A stretch of 11,162 nt of DNA from JAVEVH01 sp964430365 (GTDB taxonomy: Bacteria; Patescibacteriota; Dojkabacteria; SC72), in NCBI GenBank assembly GCA_964430365.1, contig CAYSEU010000022.1:1-11162 (forward strand), read 5' to 3'. The translations under genes were made by a program, and so were the position numbers. The notes under the pieces were generated by a model. That model had not been told where the DNA came from. It saw nothing but the letters and a program-made list of their open reading frames with translations, and did no database searches. This document shows, one piece after another, positions 1-7,363 of this stretch (the first letter of the stretch is position 1; every line of letters starts with the position of its first letter).

Positions 1-1422
1 CTTGGGTGTAGTACTAAGTATATTTCTTTCAATATCTTTAAATAGACTTATTAATCTATTATGTATGTCTGTTAATCTTTCGATATCTACATCTCTGTAT
101 GGTATCCCAAGGTTATGCATTCTTTGGAATACTTCTGAAAAATCCATACCTAAATCACCTATCTGTTCTATTGTGTTTGAAACTTTTATTAGTGTAACAG
201 TACTATTAGCAATCTTTTTACTTAATTTAAGTTTAGAGAGATCTAATATACTTTGTGTAATTTCATCATCTAGATAGTCATTTAAGGTCTCTAATTTATT
301 TATATTCATAGTTACTAAACCACTAGAATTGTAAAAGAGTGATATTGCCATTTGGTATATCTTAATAGCGTTTTCAATAGAGTAGGTTATCTCCTTTTTA
401 ATATTACTTATCTTTTCCTTTGGCTTTATTTTTTTCTTTCCATTCCTTTTAATATATTTTGTTCTAAAGAGGATTTCTTCTTCATGGCCTTTAATTAGCT
501 TTATCACTAAGGCTTCAAATGGTTGTAAGAAGGTTAGGAAGAGTAAAGTGTTTACTACATTAAAAAGTACATGAGCAAGAGCTGTTTGTACTGCTACTGT
601 GTCGGAAAGAGATTGAACAATCCATATAAAGGGAGTTAGTAAGAGCATGAAAATAGTAGTTCCTATTGCATTAAAAAGGAAGTTAGCAAACCCAACCCTT
701 TTAGCATGTAGATTTAATCTAGAGGAAGCTAGTAGGGCAGTTATACTTGAACCTAAGTTAGCACCTAAAATCATAGGTATGGCTACTTCGATAGGGATAA
801 GGCCTCCTTGGGCAAGTATTACGATAATACCAGAGGTGACAGAGCTAGAATGTATCATTCCAGTAAAGAGGGCACTAATAAAATATGCAAGTATGGGATT
901 AGAAAATTCTGAAAGGAAAGCTATTATATCTTGGTTATTCTTTAAGGGCTCTATATACGAAGAGAGTAGGGAGAGTGCAAAGAGTATAAATCCTAGAAAG
1001 AAAAGTGGTTTACCCAATATTTTAGATTTTCTACTTAGAATAGTAAGTAAAAATCCTACTATTATTAATACTGAAGCTAAAAGTGTTGAATTAATTAATG
1101 CTAACTGAGCAGTTATAGTTGTCCCTATGTTACTTCCAAAGAGAATACCTAAACTATTCCTAAATGATATGATACCTGTATTAACAAGTATTACAGTTAG
1201 AACAGTTATAGCAGAACTAGATTGGATAATTGCTGTAGAGAAGGCTCCAAAAAGTGTTCCTAAGTAGCTATTTCTTACAATCTTAGATATCTTGTCTCTA
1301 AATCTTTCTGAGGCTAATTCCTGTATCTCATGACTAAGGTTTTCGATAGCGTAGAGAAAAAGTATTAATGCAGAGATTAATCCTAGTGCTATTCTTAAGT
1401 AGTCTGAGTTAAAGATATCCAT
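1..1422 (-). CDS. Na+/phosphate cotransporter family protein with PhoU-like tail (partial, C-terminus off the left edge)
   Basis: Reading the minus strand from the ATG at 1422 gives 474 uninterrupted codons that run off the left edge, so the C-terminus is missing. The protein has the inverted two-repeat layout of the Na/Pi cotransporter (NptA/YjbB-like) family. Repeat 1 has QSSS at residues 67-70 followed by GSNIGTT at 96-102. Repeat 2 has HSSS at 191-194 followed by GANLGSS at 220-226. Hydrophobic membrane segments fill residues 8-310. From about residue 340 a charged helical region resembles the PhoU-like domain common at the C-terminus of this family. The expected role is Na+-coupled phosphate uptake or efflux at the inner membrane; substrate and direction are inferred from family only. 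No Shine-Dalgarno precedes the ATG, and an upstream ATG is closed at once by TAA. It lies downstream of two tRNA genes in the same orientation and could be read from them or from its own weak promoter. Confidence 0.9.
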   Translation of the reverse strand, partial: MDIFNSDYLRIALGLISALILFLYAIENLSHEIQELASERFRDKISKIVRNSYLGTLFGAFSTAIIQSSSAITVLTVILVNTGIISFRNSLGILFGSNIGTTITAQLALINSTLLASVLIIVGFLLTILSRKSKILGKPLFFLGFILFALSLLSSYIEPLKNNQDIIAFLSEFSNPILAYFISALFTGMIHSSSVTSGIIVILAQGGLIPIEVAIPMILGANLGSSITALLASSRLNLHAKRVGFANFLFNAIGTTIFMLLLTPFIWIVQSLSDTVAVQTALAHVLFNVVNTLLFLTFLQPFEALVIKLIKGHEEEILFRTKYIKRNGKKKIKPKEKISNIKKEITYSIENAIKIYQMAISLFYNSSGLVTMNINKLETLNDYLDDEITQSILDLSKLKLSKKIANSTVTLIKVSNTIEQIGDLGMDFSEVFQRMHNLGIPYRDVDIERLTDIHNRLISLFKDIERNILSTTPK

Positions 1423-1504
1423 ATGTTAAATTTACCACATTTGAAGCAAATCAACACTATTACAACCTCAAGAAAATAGCTGGGAACACTATAAGATAGC
1501 GGGA

Positions 1505-1587
1505 TGCAGGGGACTGGATTTGAACCAGTGTATCCCGGAGGAGTCGGATTTACAGTCCGATGCATTTGACCGCTCTGCCACCCCTGC
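1505..1587 (-). tRNA. tRNA-Tyr (GUA)
   Basis: The minus strand folds as a type II tRNA with a 7-bp acceptor stem (GCAGGGG with CCCCTGC). The anticodon arm is TCGGA-CTGTAAA-TCCGA, giving anticodon GTA. A long variable arm follows, then a T arm containing GGTTCAAATCC. Long variable arm plus GTA is the standard bacterial tRNA-Tyr. The discriminator is A; the next bases are TCC, so CCA is not encoded and must be added by the CCA-adding enzyme. It starts 2 nt after the end of tRNA-Thr and is probably processed from the same transcript. Confidence 0.95.
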
Positions 1588-1589
1588 AA

Positions 1590-1666
1590 TGGAGCCGAAG
1601 GAGAGATTCGAACTCTCGACCCACGGTTTACAAAACCGTTGCTCTGACCAACTGAGCTACTTCGGC
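1590..1666 (-). tRNA. tRNA-Thr (UGU), CCA encoded
   Basis: The minus strand gives a complete cloverleaf: acceptor GCCGAAG with CTTCGGC, D arm with AGCTCAGTTGGTCAGAGC, anticodon stem ACGGT/ACCGT around loop TTTGTAA (anticodon TGT, reads ACN Thr codons), and T arm with GTTCGAATC. Discriminator T is followed by an encoded CCA at 1592-1590. This is the first tRNA of a two-gene cluster, with tRNA-Tyr directly behind it. Confidence 0.95.
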
Positions 1667-1683
1667 ATTTCAAAAGCAAGTTT

Positions 1684-1689
1684 ATTATA
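1684..1689 (-). promoter_or_regulatory. Probable -10 box for the tRNA-Thr/tRNA-Tyr unit
   Basis: The minus strand reads TATAAT, a perfect -10 match, ending 17 nt before the first base of tRNA-Thr and placing a start near 1677. No good -35 is found at 16-18 nt. The nearest TTGACT (1701-1706) is only 12 nt away. It is therefore a -10-only candidate, and the tRNAs might also be read through from the RNA gene just upstream. Confidence 0.45.
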
Positions 1690-1713
1690 TAGCAGGAATA
1701 TAGTCAATAAAAA

Positions 1714-1848
1714 TGTCCCAATCGGAGAGGGATCATAGAGCTCTTCCGTAGAAGGTGGAGACCCTCAACTTGAACCCAAGGGATCAAGCGATTTCGGGAA
1801 TCCTGCTCTTGCTTGTAGAGCTATGAACCTCTATATCCAACTGGGACA
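1714..1848 (-). ncRNA. Structured non-coding RNA of about 135 nt, family uncertain (6S-like features)
   Basis: No ORF explains this stretch, yet it is closed by a 7-bp perfect stem (1842-1848 with 1714-1720). Coaxial helices continue inward: 1828-1832 with 1726-1730, 1821-1826 with 1733-1738, and 1817-1820 with 1741-1744. Inside is the hairpin CTTGATCCC/GGGTTCAAG at 1769-1788. Near its 3' end is CTTC-TACG-GAAG (1743-1754), a C-G closed UNCG tetraloop on the minus strand only. Minus orientation is also favoured by a promoter-like pair immediately upstream and by TTTTT directly after the closing stem. The long rod with an internal CUUGAxCC..GGxUCAAG hairpin recalls 6S RNA, the RNA polymerase regulator, but the length is short for that family and I see no firm match. 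It lacks the conserved SRP RNA core. I am fairly sure of the structure and unsure of the identity. Confidence 0.55.
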
Positions 1849-1852
1849 GTAT

Positions 1853-1881
1853 ATTTTACAATAAATTAGGAGGATTAGCAA
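1853..1881 (-). promoter_or_regulatory. Promoter of the structured RNA
   Basis: On the minus strand TTGCTA (1876-1881) and TAAAAT (1853-1858) are separated by exactly 17 nt. They match the sigma-70 consensus at 4 of 6 and 5 of 6 positions. The predicted start is at about 1846-1848, which coincides with the first bases of the closing stem of the RNA. The element sits in the short gap behind the M50 peptidase stop codon. Confidence 0.55.
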
Positions 1882-1895
1882 AGTGAAAAGATTGA

Positions 1896-2525
1896 TTAAA
1901 AACCTAGTATTCTAAGTGAAGTATCGAGTACTAAACCAATGAAATTGAATATAACGCTTCTAAGTGGAGAGAAGGGGAGTACAAGTAAAAGGATAAGGAA
2001 TATTGAGTATCTCTCTAGTTTTTCCCAATAGTATTTTAAGTTTCTTGGTAAGAATGCTCTTACTATCTTATGTCCGTCTAATGGTGGGATGGGAATCAGA
2101 TTAAAGACAGCTAGGGCGATATTGATAGTAGCAAAAGTATATAGTAAAAATGCTATAAGGGAATTACTGTCTTTTATAAATATAAAATTTATTAATCCTG
2201 TTAATGCTGCCATTATTAAATTAGACAAAGGCCCAGCAAATGCTACTAGTGCAGTCCCCACCTCCCTATTCCTAAAGCTATACTCATTTATCGGTACTGG
2301 CTTACTCCAACCGAATCTAAATAGAATCATAGATAGTGCACCTAGAGGATCAATATGTTTAATTGGATTTAATGTAAGTCTACCTTCCGCTTTTGCTGTA
2401 GCGTCTCCCAACCTAAATGCTACATATGCATGAGCATACTCATGTACAGTTGAAGCTATCAATATGGATGGTACTGCTACGATAACCCAATATATGAATT
2501 CCTGTGAGAAAAAATTTGTAAACAT
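1896..2525 (-). CDS. Site-2-protease-type M50 zinc metallopeptidase
   Basis: An integral membrane peptidase of 209 residues. The zinc motif HEYAH is at residues 28-32 within the first hydrophobic segment, and the third ligand motif IPPLDG (Asp150) is in a later segment. The conserved block RLTLNPIKHIDPLG (49-62), the GWSKPVPIN stretch and the AGPLSN motif are all typical of the short bacterial M50 family (YwhC/Rv-type). These proteins lack the PDZ domain of RseP, and their substrates are mostly unknown; intramembrane cleavage is the family role. I chose the ATG at 2525 because homologues begin just before the first membrane segment. The ATG at 2564 would add 13 residues and leave only 36 nt to the divergent rpmB start. 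No clear Shine-Dalgarno is seen at 2525; at 2564 there is an AGG at short spacing. Confidence 0.88.
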   Translation of the reverse strand: MFTNFFSQEFIYWVIVAVPSILIASTVHEYAHAYVAFRLGDATAKAEGRLTLNPIKHIDPLGALSMILFRFGWSKPVPINEYSFRNREVGTALVAFAGPLSNLIMAALTGLINFIFIKDSNSLIAFLLYTFATINIALAVFNLIPIPPLDGHKIVRAFLPRNLKYYWEKLERYSIFLILLLVLPFSPLRSVIFNFIGLVLDTSLRILGF

Positions 2526-2600
2526 AATAAGCTTGATTAATAAGAATCTTTTTGATAATATCATCTTGCCTATAAATCTTCAATTGTAAATGTATAAAAA

Positions 2601-2816
2601 ATGGCAAAGGTATGTGAATTGTGTGGAAAATCTACAACAGCTGGAAGAAGGATTCAGCATCATCACTCCATAGGATGGAGGTTCAAGGCACCAAGAAGTA
2701 AGAGAACTTTTAAACCGAATTTAAGAAAGATTAAGGTTGATGTAGATGGTGATGTACAGAGCATATATATTTGTATGAAGTGTTACAAAAAGCTTAGGGC
2801 AGAGTCCCAAGAGTAG
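2601..2816 (+). CDS. rpmB: Large ribosomal subunit protein bL28
   Basis: The protein has 71 residues and begins MAKVCELCGK, followed by the family block GRRIQHHHSIGWRFKAPRSKRTFKPNLRK typical of bL28. It is the zinc-binding form: Cys5/Cys8 and Cys58/Cys61 make two CxxC knuckles. It binds 23S rRNA near the exit-site region of the 50S subunit. The start has no Shine-Dalgarno; an AT-rich TATAAAAA runs straight into the ATG. It is divergent from the M50 peptidase and 75 nt upstream of mreB, so it may be monocistronic or lead into the mre cluster. No hairpin terminator is seen in that gap. Confidence 0.95.
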   Translation: MAKVCELCGKSTTAGRRIQHHHSIGWRFKAPRSKRTFKPNLRKIKVDVDGDVQSIYICMKCYKKLRAESQE

Positions 2817-2891
2817 TTGTTCATATTTTTTCCTCGTATACAGTAAGTATTAATGGTAAAATCATTTCAATTAAGATGAGATAATTTTAGC

Positions 2892-3947
2892 ATGTCTGTT
2901 TTTGATTCAGTTTGGGAACTCTTTACATACGATTTAGGTCTTGATTTAGGTACTGCCAATACAATGGTTTACCTAAGAGGAGAAGGAATTGTTGTATCAG
3001 AACCATCCGTTGTAGCTATAGATAAAAGGAGTAAACAGGTACTAGCAGTAGGGGATAGTGCTAGAGAAATGATAGGGAGAACTCCTGCTAATATTGTTGC
3101 TGTGAGGCCATTAAAGGATGGCGTCATTTCAGACTTTGATACAACACAAGCAATGATTCATCACTTTATCAAAAGTGCTCATCAAAATTACATTAAAGGT
3201 TTTAAATTACCTAGACCTAGGATAGTAGTAGGTGTTCCATCTTCTGTAACAGAGGTAGAAAGGCAAGCAGTAATAGATGCAGCAAAGACTGCAGGAGCTA
3301 GAGAGGTATTCATTGTGGAGGAAGCTATGGCTGCAGCTATTGGTGTAGGATTGAGAATAGAGGAGGCTTCTGGAAGTATGATAGTTGATGTTGGTGGCGG
3401 TACTACCGATATCGCAGTACTTTCTTTGGGTGATATAGTTGTAGATAATACAATCAGGATTGCAGGGGATGAAATGAATCAGGATATAGTTAACTATGTT
3501 AGAGATAAATACAATATGTTAATTGGAGAAAGAAGTGCTGAAGATGTAAAAATAGAGATAGGATCAGCATCACCTCTTAAGGAGGAAAAGGAAGTTGTAA
3601 TACAGGGTAGAGATCTTCTAACAGGTCTTCCTAAGGCAATAAAGTTTTCTAGTACAGAGGTAAGAGAGGCTATTAATGTCTCCCTCTCTCAGATTACTGA
3701 AGCTATTAAGGATGCAATAGAGGATACCCCACCTGAGTTACTTAGAGATATATTTAATGATGGTGTATATGTTGCTGGTGGAGGAGCGCTAATTAGAGGC
3801 TTAGATACATACTGGAGAGAAGAGTTAAATATTCCAATAAATATTGTAGAAGAGCCTATGGCAGCTGTAGCAAAGGGTACTGCGAAGATGTTAGATCATA
3901 TAGATTTGCTACAAAGGGTTCAAAGATCTTGGGAAGAAATCATTTAA
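2892..3947 (+). CDS. mreB: Rod-shape-determining actin homologue MreB
   Basis: A full-length MreB of 351 residues. Actin-fold nucleotide motifs are intact: phosphate-1 LGLDLGTANT (15-24), phosphate-2 DVGGGTTD (166-173) and the adenosine motif VAGGGALIRG (294-303). MreB forms membrane-bound ATP-dependent filaments that orient the wall elongation machinery. The N-terminal FDSVWELF is amphipathic and could serve as the membrane anchor (inference). The ATG at 2892 has no Shine-Dalgarno. The 75-nt upstream gap has only a weak TAAAAT -10 candidate and no good -35. mreC starts 18 nt after the stop, so the genes are almost certainly cotranscribed. Confidence 0.97.
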   Translation: MSVFDSVWELFTYDLGLDLGTANTMVYLRGEGIVVSEPSVVAIDKRSKQVLAVGDSAREMIGRTPANIVAVRPLKDGVISDFDTTQAMIHHFIKSAHQNYIKGFKLPRPRIVVGVPSSVTEVERQAVIDAAKTAGAREVFIVEEAMAAAIGVGLRIEEASGSMIVDVGGGTTDIAVLSLGDIVVDNTIRIAGDEMNQDIVNYVRDKYNMLIGERSAEDVKIEIGSASPLKEEKEVVIQGRDLLTGLPKAIKFSSTEVREAINVSLSQITEAIKDAIEDTPPELLRDIFNDGVYVAGGGALIRGLDTYWREELNIPINIVEEPMAAVAKGTAKMLDHIDLLQRVQRSWEEII

Positions 3948-3948
3948 T

Positions 3949-3968
3949 AGCTTAAATATATATATATG
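3949..3968 (+). promoter_or_regulatory. AT-rich start box before mreC, shared with mrdA
   Basis: The start region AGCTTAAATATATATATATG, ending in the mreC ATG, nearly repeats the one before mrdA (5281-5297), which differs by one T and one AT unit. Neither start has a Shine-Dalgarno. An unstructured A/U tract at the start could support initiation without Shine-Dalgarno pairing. The function is inferred; the similarity is seen directly. Confidence 0.4.
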
Positions 3969-4787
3969 AAAAAGGGTGGAGAGGGAAAAAACTACAATCA
4001 ATTTATCTTTCTTTTTCTTTCAGTATTACTTCTTCTTTTGGGCTTTACATCTTTTGGTAATATAATTAAATATCCTTTCTCATACATATTTGATCCAATA
4101 CATATATTCGCAAGTGATAAAGGTAGGTCTGTTTCTAATTGGGGAGAAGCTCTTCTAGATGCTTCCTCATACATTGAAGAGTACAACAGTATGAAGGAAG
4201 AGATTGCTAGATTGAGGGGTGATAGTACTGAAAGAATCTTAGACTATGAGGAGTATCAAACTCTTAAAGAGCATATTTCGTTAATTTCTTCAGGGGAGAC
4301 ATATATTGAATCTAGAGTAATAGCTTTTACAGATACTGCAGAAATTTTAATTAACAAAGGAGGTAGGGACGGCCTAAAGGTGGGAGATGTTGTTACCTTT
4401 GGGAAAATATTCATAGGTACTCTTTCGCAGGTAGATAGTAATAGCTCTCTTGTTAGGTTGCCTACTAATAATTCTAGTACATATGAGGTAGTAATAGTTC
4501 CTGGTACAATAGATTTAAAAAAGGAATTTAAAGTAGATTCTTTTGTTAAGTCTAGTGGTGTAGTTTTGGGTAATTTGGAGGGTATGAAGATAGAGAATAT
4601 GGGCATTAATTCTAATGTTTCTGATGGTGATATAGTACTAATTAGGGATGAAAGAGTAGGGGATGTATTAATCCTGGGTATATTAGTAGGAGTTTCTAAA
4701 AATCCTGCCTCTACTCATAAGAATGGTTTTGTATCTCCAATATTTGATTACTCAAATATATTAACAGTATTTGTAAAAAAGGATTAG
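3966..4787 (+). CDS. mreC: Rod-shape-determining protein MreC
   Basis: The 273-residue protein has the MreC layout. A short basic cytoplasmic N-terminus is followed by one membrane anchor (about 12-30). A charged helical stretch fitting the family coiled coil lies at about 60-108. The rest is an extracytoplasmic beta-rich domain with the family-like segment INKGGRDGLKVGDVV and a second barrel near LEGMKIENMGINSNVSDGDIVL. MreC dimerises and contacts PBP2 and MreD, transmitting the activating signal in the elongasome. It sits between mreB (18 nt) and mreD (4 nt). Sequence conservation is low, as usual for MreC; the assignment rests on architecture and position. Confidence 0.93.
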   Translation: MKKGGEGKNYNQFIFLFLSVLLLLLGFTSFGNIIKYPFSYIFDPIHIFASDKGRSVSNWGEALLDASSYIEEYNSMKEEIARLRGDSTERILDYEEYQTLKEHISLISSGETYIESRVIAFTDTAEILINKGGRDGLKVGDVVTFGKIFIGTLSQVDSNSSLVRLPTNNSSTYEVVIVPGTIDLKKEFKVDSFVKSSGVVLGNLEGMKIENMGINSNVSDGDIVLIRDERVGDVLILGILVGVSKNPASTHKNGFVSPIFDYSNILTVFVKKD

Positions 4788-4791
4788 AAAT

Positions 4792-5286
4792 ATGTTAAAA
4801 GGTTTGATATTAATAATAGGGGTATTTTTTGTAATGCTTTTAGAGAGTTTCTTTTTAAGGGTATTTTCATTCTCGATATTTGTAATACTTACAATATCTT
4901 TGTACAAGAGAGTAGGTGATATATGGTTCTACCTTTTTTTAGGCTTAGTAGGTATAGGATTAGATACCGTATTACATATACCATTAGGTTTACATATATT
5001 AATATTAGGCATTCTGTTAATAATATTGGAAATCTCTTGGCTTTTAATACCAAGAAGTAGTAATTCAGGATATATTCCAATATACTTTTTTGTAATTTCC
5101 TACTACTTACTTCTTCCAATATCTACATCATTAATACAAAACAGGATATTTCCTGAGATGCTAGGAAGTGCAATACTTTGGATTTTTGTAAAAGGGATAA
5201 TATCTGTAGCCCTTTGTATATTGATAGATAGAGTGTTTGTTTCTCTTAGAGATAGTAGCGGTGGTACTAATATTAGATTAAGCTAA
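4792..5286 (+). CDS. mreD: Rod-shape-determining membrane protein MreD
   Basis: A very hydrophobic protein of 164 residues with about five membrane segments (roughly 4-37, 47-66, 67-87, 93-115 and 124-148). Size, topology and position between mreC and mrdA fit MreD, the small integral membrane partner that works with MreC on the PBP2/RodA elongation complex. The start is 4 nt after the mreC stop. An AAGGA inside the end of mreC lies 8 nt before the ATG, one of only two well-spaced Shine-Dalgarno-like sequences in the window. Identification is mainly by topology and neighbours. Confidence 0.87.
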   Translation: MLKGLILIIGVFFVMLLESFFLRVFSFSIFVILTISLYKRVGDIWFYLFLGLVGIGLDTVLHIPLGLHILILGILLIILEISWLLIPRSSNSGYIPIYFFVISYYLLLPISTSLIQNRIFPEMLGSAILWIFVKGIISVALCILIDRVFVSLRDSSGGTNIRLS

Positions 5287-5297
5287 ATATATATATG
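5281..5297 (+). promoter_or_regulatory. AT-rich start box before mrdA, shared with mreC
   Basis: AGCTAAATATATATATG overlaps the last codons and stop of mreD and ends in the mrdA ATG. It matches the mreC start region at 3949-3968 apart from one extra T and one extra AT unit there. No Shine-Dalgarno is present. It may be a translation-initiation context or chance AT composition. Confidence 0.35.
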
Positions 5298-7313
5298 GCA
5301 AATAAAATCTTTTTTGATAAAAAATTAGATAAAAAGAAATTACATAAGCCTTTATTAAATTGGAAGGTAATCAATCCTTCTAATGTAAGAAAAAGAGTAA
5401 TGGCTAAAGTAGTTAAAAATGGTAATTCGAATATTAAAATCTCTGGATGGAATTTTGTATATGCTTTTTTAATATTTGGATTAGTATTCTCCTCCTTAGT
5501 ATTTAGTATAGCGAAGCTACAAATTATAGAGGGTGAGCAGATGTTAGAGAGATCTGAGCAAAACAAAGTTAGAAAGACCCCTGTAAAGGCATTTAGAGGA
5601 GTTATTTTTGATTCCAAGGGTGAGAAGCTAGTAGAGAATATCCCTTCAATGAATGTATATATATCTTTAGAGCCGTTTTTACAAAAAGACGGTAGCTTGG
5701 ATAATGGGAAAGTAGAGGAAGAATTAAATACCCTCGGGGGTATATTGGGTGAGAGTTGGGAGAGTAAAGAAAAAGATGGTACTGTGTACGCAGATCTCTC
5801 TGAAAGATTCTTTACGATATATGATGGTAGTCCATATATAAATAAGATACTGTTAGCCTCTGATATAGATAATGAATTAACTATAAAAATTAAAGCTAAA
5901 GGGGAGGATTTAGAAGGGATTAGTATAGATAATGATAGTAAGAGAAGATATATATATGGAGATATCTTTACTCATGTACTAGGGTATACAGGTGAAGCTT
6001 CTGAGAAAGATTTAGAAAAATATAAAGCTCTTTCAAGTGGAAGTATGGTTGGTAAGTCAGGTGTAGAGAGGTATTACGAAGAGAAGTTACAAGGTACAGA
6101 TGGTATATTAGTGGAAGAAATTGATGTATTTGGTAGATCTGTTACAAAGGATCCTTACCTTTTAACAGAGGCGATATCAGGTCAAAATCTGTATTTAAGT
6201 ATAGATAAGGATGTACAGAAGAAGTTGTATGAACTTTTAAAATCTGCTGTTAATAAATACTCTGCTGCTGGTGGTGCTGGTGTAATACAAGATGTAAATA
6301 CAGGAGAGATATTAGCAATAGTTAGCTACCCTTCATATGATAACAATCTGTTTGTAGGGGGCATATCTCAGAGTAAATATAGTGCATTACTCAAAGATAA
6401 GGGGAATCCACTTTTAGATAGAGCACTTTCTGCACAGATTCCTCCTGGTTCAACATTTAAAACAGTAGTAGCTGCAGCAGGACTAGATTCTGGTGCCATT
6501 ACCTCTTCGACTAGATATATTAGTAGAAGTGGGTATACATTTAGTAATGGAGCACCATTTCAGGAGTTTAGGAACGGTTCATATGGATCCTTAAATGTTG
6601 TACAAGCTCTTACGGTTTCCTCTAATATCTTCTTTTGTGAAATGATTAGAGATTGGGAAATGAGTGAGTTAGTACCTTACCTTCAAGCCTTTGGTATAGG
6701 GGAATATACAGGTATAGATATTCCTGGAGAGACACCTGGTAGGTTACCATCTCCTGAAAACAAAATTAAATTAGCACAAACAACCAGTCCTTGGTTAGAG
6801 CCAATATGGTATCCAGAGGGGGATTCATGTAACTCGGTAATTGGACAGGGTATTACGTTGGTAACACCAATACAGATGTCCAATTGGATGGCTACAATTG
6901 CCAATGGTGGTAAGGTATTAGTACCTCATGTTGCTAAGAAATTTGTAGATGAGAATGGTTTTGAGTATCCTGTAGAGTACTCTGCTGTAAGAGAGAATAT
7001 TGTATCTAAGAGTGCTCTAGAGTTAGTTAGAAGAGGTATGTGGGAGAGTGTTAATGGTTCAAGAGGTATTGCTCATACGCTCTCTAATACAGGAACTTCT
7101 GTTGCTGCCAAAACGGGTACTGCAGAGTTTGGTAAGGTAAATGAAAAAGGTATCTATGAAGATACCCATGCATGGGTAGGAGGTTTTTTCCCATATGACA
7201 ATCCTAAGTATTCATTCTCTTTGTTACTTGAAGATGGTGGTATGAGTAGCAACGCCACAGCAGTAATGAGGGATATGATTACCTGGTTAGTACAGAAGGG
7301 ATATGTAAAGTAG
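5295..7313 (+). CDS. mrdA: Penicillin-binding protein 2 (peptidoglycan DD-transpeptidase, elongasome)
   Basis: A class B PBP of 672 residues. A basic cytoplasmic N-terminus of about 50 residues precedes one membrane anchor (about 53-75). Next comes the PBP dimerisation/pedestal region (about 95-290, including the YGDIFTHVLGYTGEA block) and a C-terminal transpeptidase domain. All three penicilloyl-serine motifs are present: STFK with nucleophile Ser386, SSN at 442-444 and KTGT at 606-609. It cross-links new peptidoglycan outside the membrane, usually with the RodA glycosyltransferase; no rodA is visible here. The start is 8 nt after mreD. The N-terminal tail is rather long; an internal Met shortly before the anchor is an alternative start, but the start box before 5295 favours the long form. 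PBP2 rather than a division PBP3 is inferred from the mre context. Confidence 0.94.
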   Translation: MANKIFFDKKLDKKKLHKPLLNWKVINPSNVRKRVMAKVVKNGNSNIKISGWNFVYAFLIFGLVFSSLVFSIAKLQIIEGEQMLERSEQNKVRKTPVKAFRGVIFDSKGEKLVENIPSMNVYISLEPFLQKDGSLDNGKVEEELNTLGGILGESWESKEKDGTVYADLSERFFTIYDGSPYINKILLASDIDNELTIKIKAKGEDLEGISIDNDSKRRYIYGDIFTHVLGYTGEASEKDLEKYKALSSGSMVGKSGVERYYEEKLQGTDGILVEEIDVFGRSVTKDPYLLTEAISGQNLYLSIDKDVQKKLYELLKSAVNKYSAAGGAGVIQDVNTGEILAIVSYPSYDNNLFVGGISQSKYSALLKDKGNPLLDRALSAQIPPGSTFKTVVAAAGLDSGAITSSTRYISRSGYTFSNGAPFQEFRNGSYGSLNVVQALTVSSNIFFCEMIRDWEMSELVPYLQAFGIGEYTGIDIPGETPGRLPSPENKIKLAQTTSPWLEPIWYPEGDSCNSVIGQGITLVTPIQMSNWMATIANGGKVLVPHVAKKFVDENGFEYPVEYSAVRENIVSKSALELVRRGMWESVNGSRGIAHTLSNTGTSVAAKTGTAEFGKVNEKGIYEDTHAWVGGFFPYDNPKYSFSLLLEDGGMSSNATAVMRDMITWLVQKGYVK

Positions 7314-7328
7314 AGTTAAAGATTTTTT
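7312..7328 (+). repeat. 17-nt 3'-end repeat, copy 1 (after mrdA)
   Basis: AGAGTTAAAGATTTTTT begins in the mrdA stop codon and recurs exactly at 9520-9536 at the end of topA. It ends in T6 but has no hairpin in front of it, so it is not a classical intrinsic terminator. It may mark transcript ends or processing (inference). Confidence 0.5.
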
Positions 7329-7348
7329 CATATTAAAAATGTAATATG
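7329..7348 (+). repeat. Inverted repeat between mrdA and topA
   Basis: CATATTA (7329-7335) and TAATATG (7342-7348) are perfect inverted copies with a 6-nt loop. The element lies 15 nt before the -35 box of the topA promoter. It follows a T tract rather than preceding one, so it does not look like a terminator for mrdA. It could be an operator or simply AT-rich chance symmetry. Confidence 0.35.
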
Positions 7349-7363
7349 TACAAACGTATGTGT

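Noticed and set aside
849..860. HSSS instead of QSSS in the second repeat of the Na/Pi transporter
   Set aside because: As I recall, this variant is common in the YjbB-like bacterial branch of the family, so it is not a defect.
647..1108. Plus-strand open frame of 153 codons
   Set aside because: It lies antisense within the Na/Pi cotransporter gene, whose minus-strand reading has clear family motifs; the plus-strand protein shows none.
1395..1738. Open frames on both strands across the tRNA genes
   Set aside because: They are translations of tRNA-Tyr, tRNA-Thr and flanking non-coding sequence.
1714..1848. SRP (4.5S) RNA as the identity of the structured RNA
   Set aside because: The conserved SRP core (GGUCAGG, GGAAG, AGCAGCC) is absent on both strands.
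1714..1848. The structured RNA read on the plus strand
   Set aside because: The plus strand has a weaker promoter, no T tract after the stem, and the small hairpin loop becomes CGTA instead of a UNCG tetraloop. It is not fully excluded, because the main stems are symmetric.
2073..2087. PPLDG instead of NPDG in the M50 peptidase
   Set aside because: This form is normal for the short site-2-protease family; the zinc-binding Asp is kept.
7321..7348. Intrinsic terminator after mrdA
   Set aside because: The T6 tract comes before the hairpin instead of after it, and the stem is pure A/T apart from its end pair.
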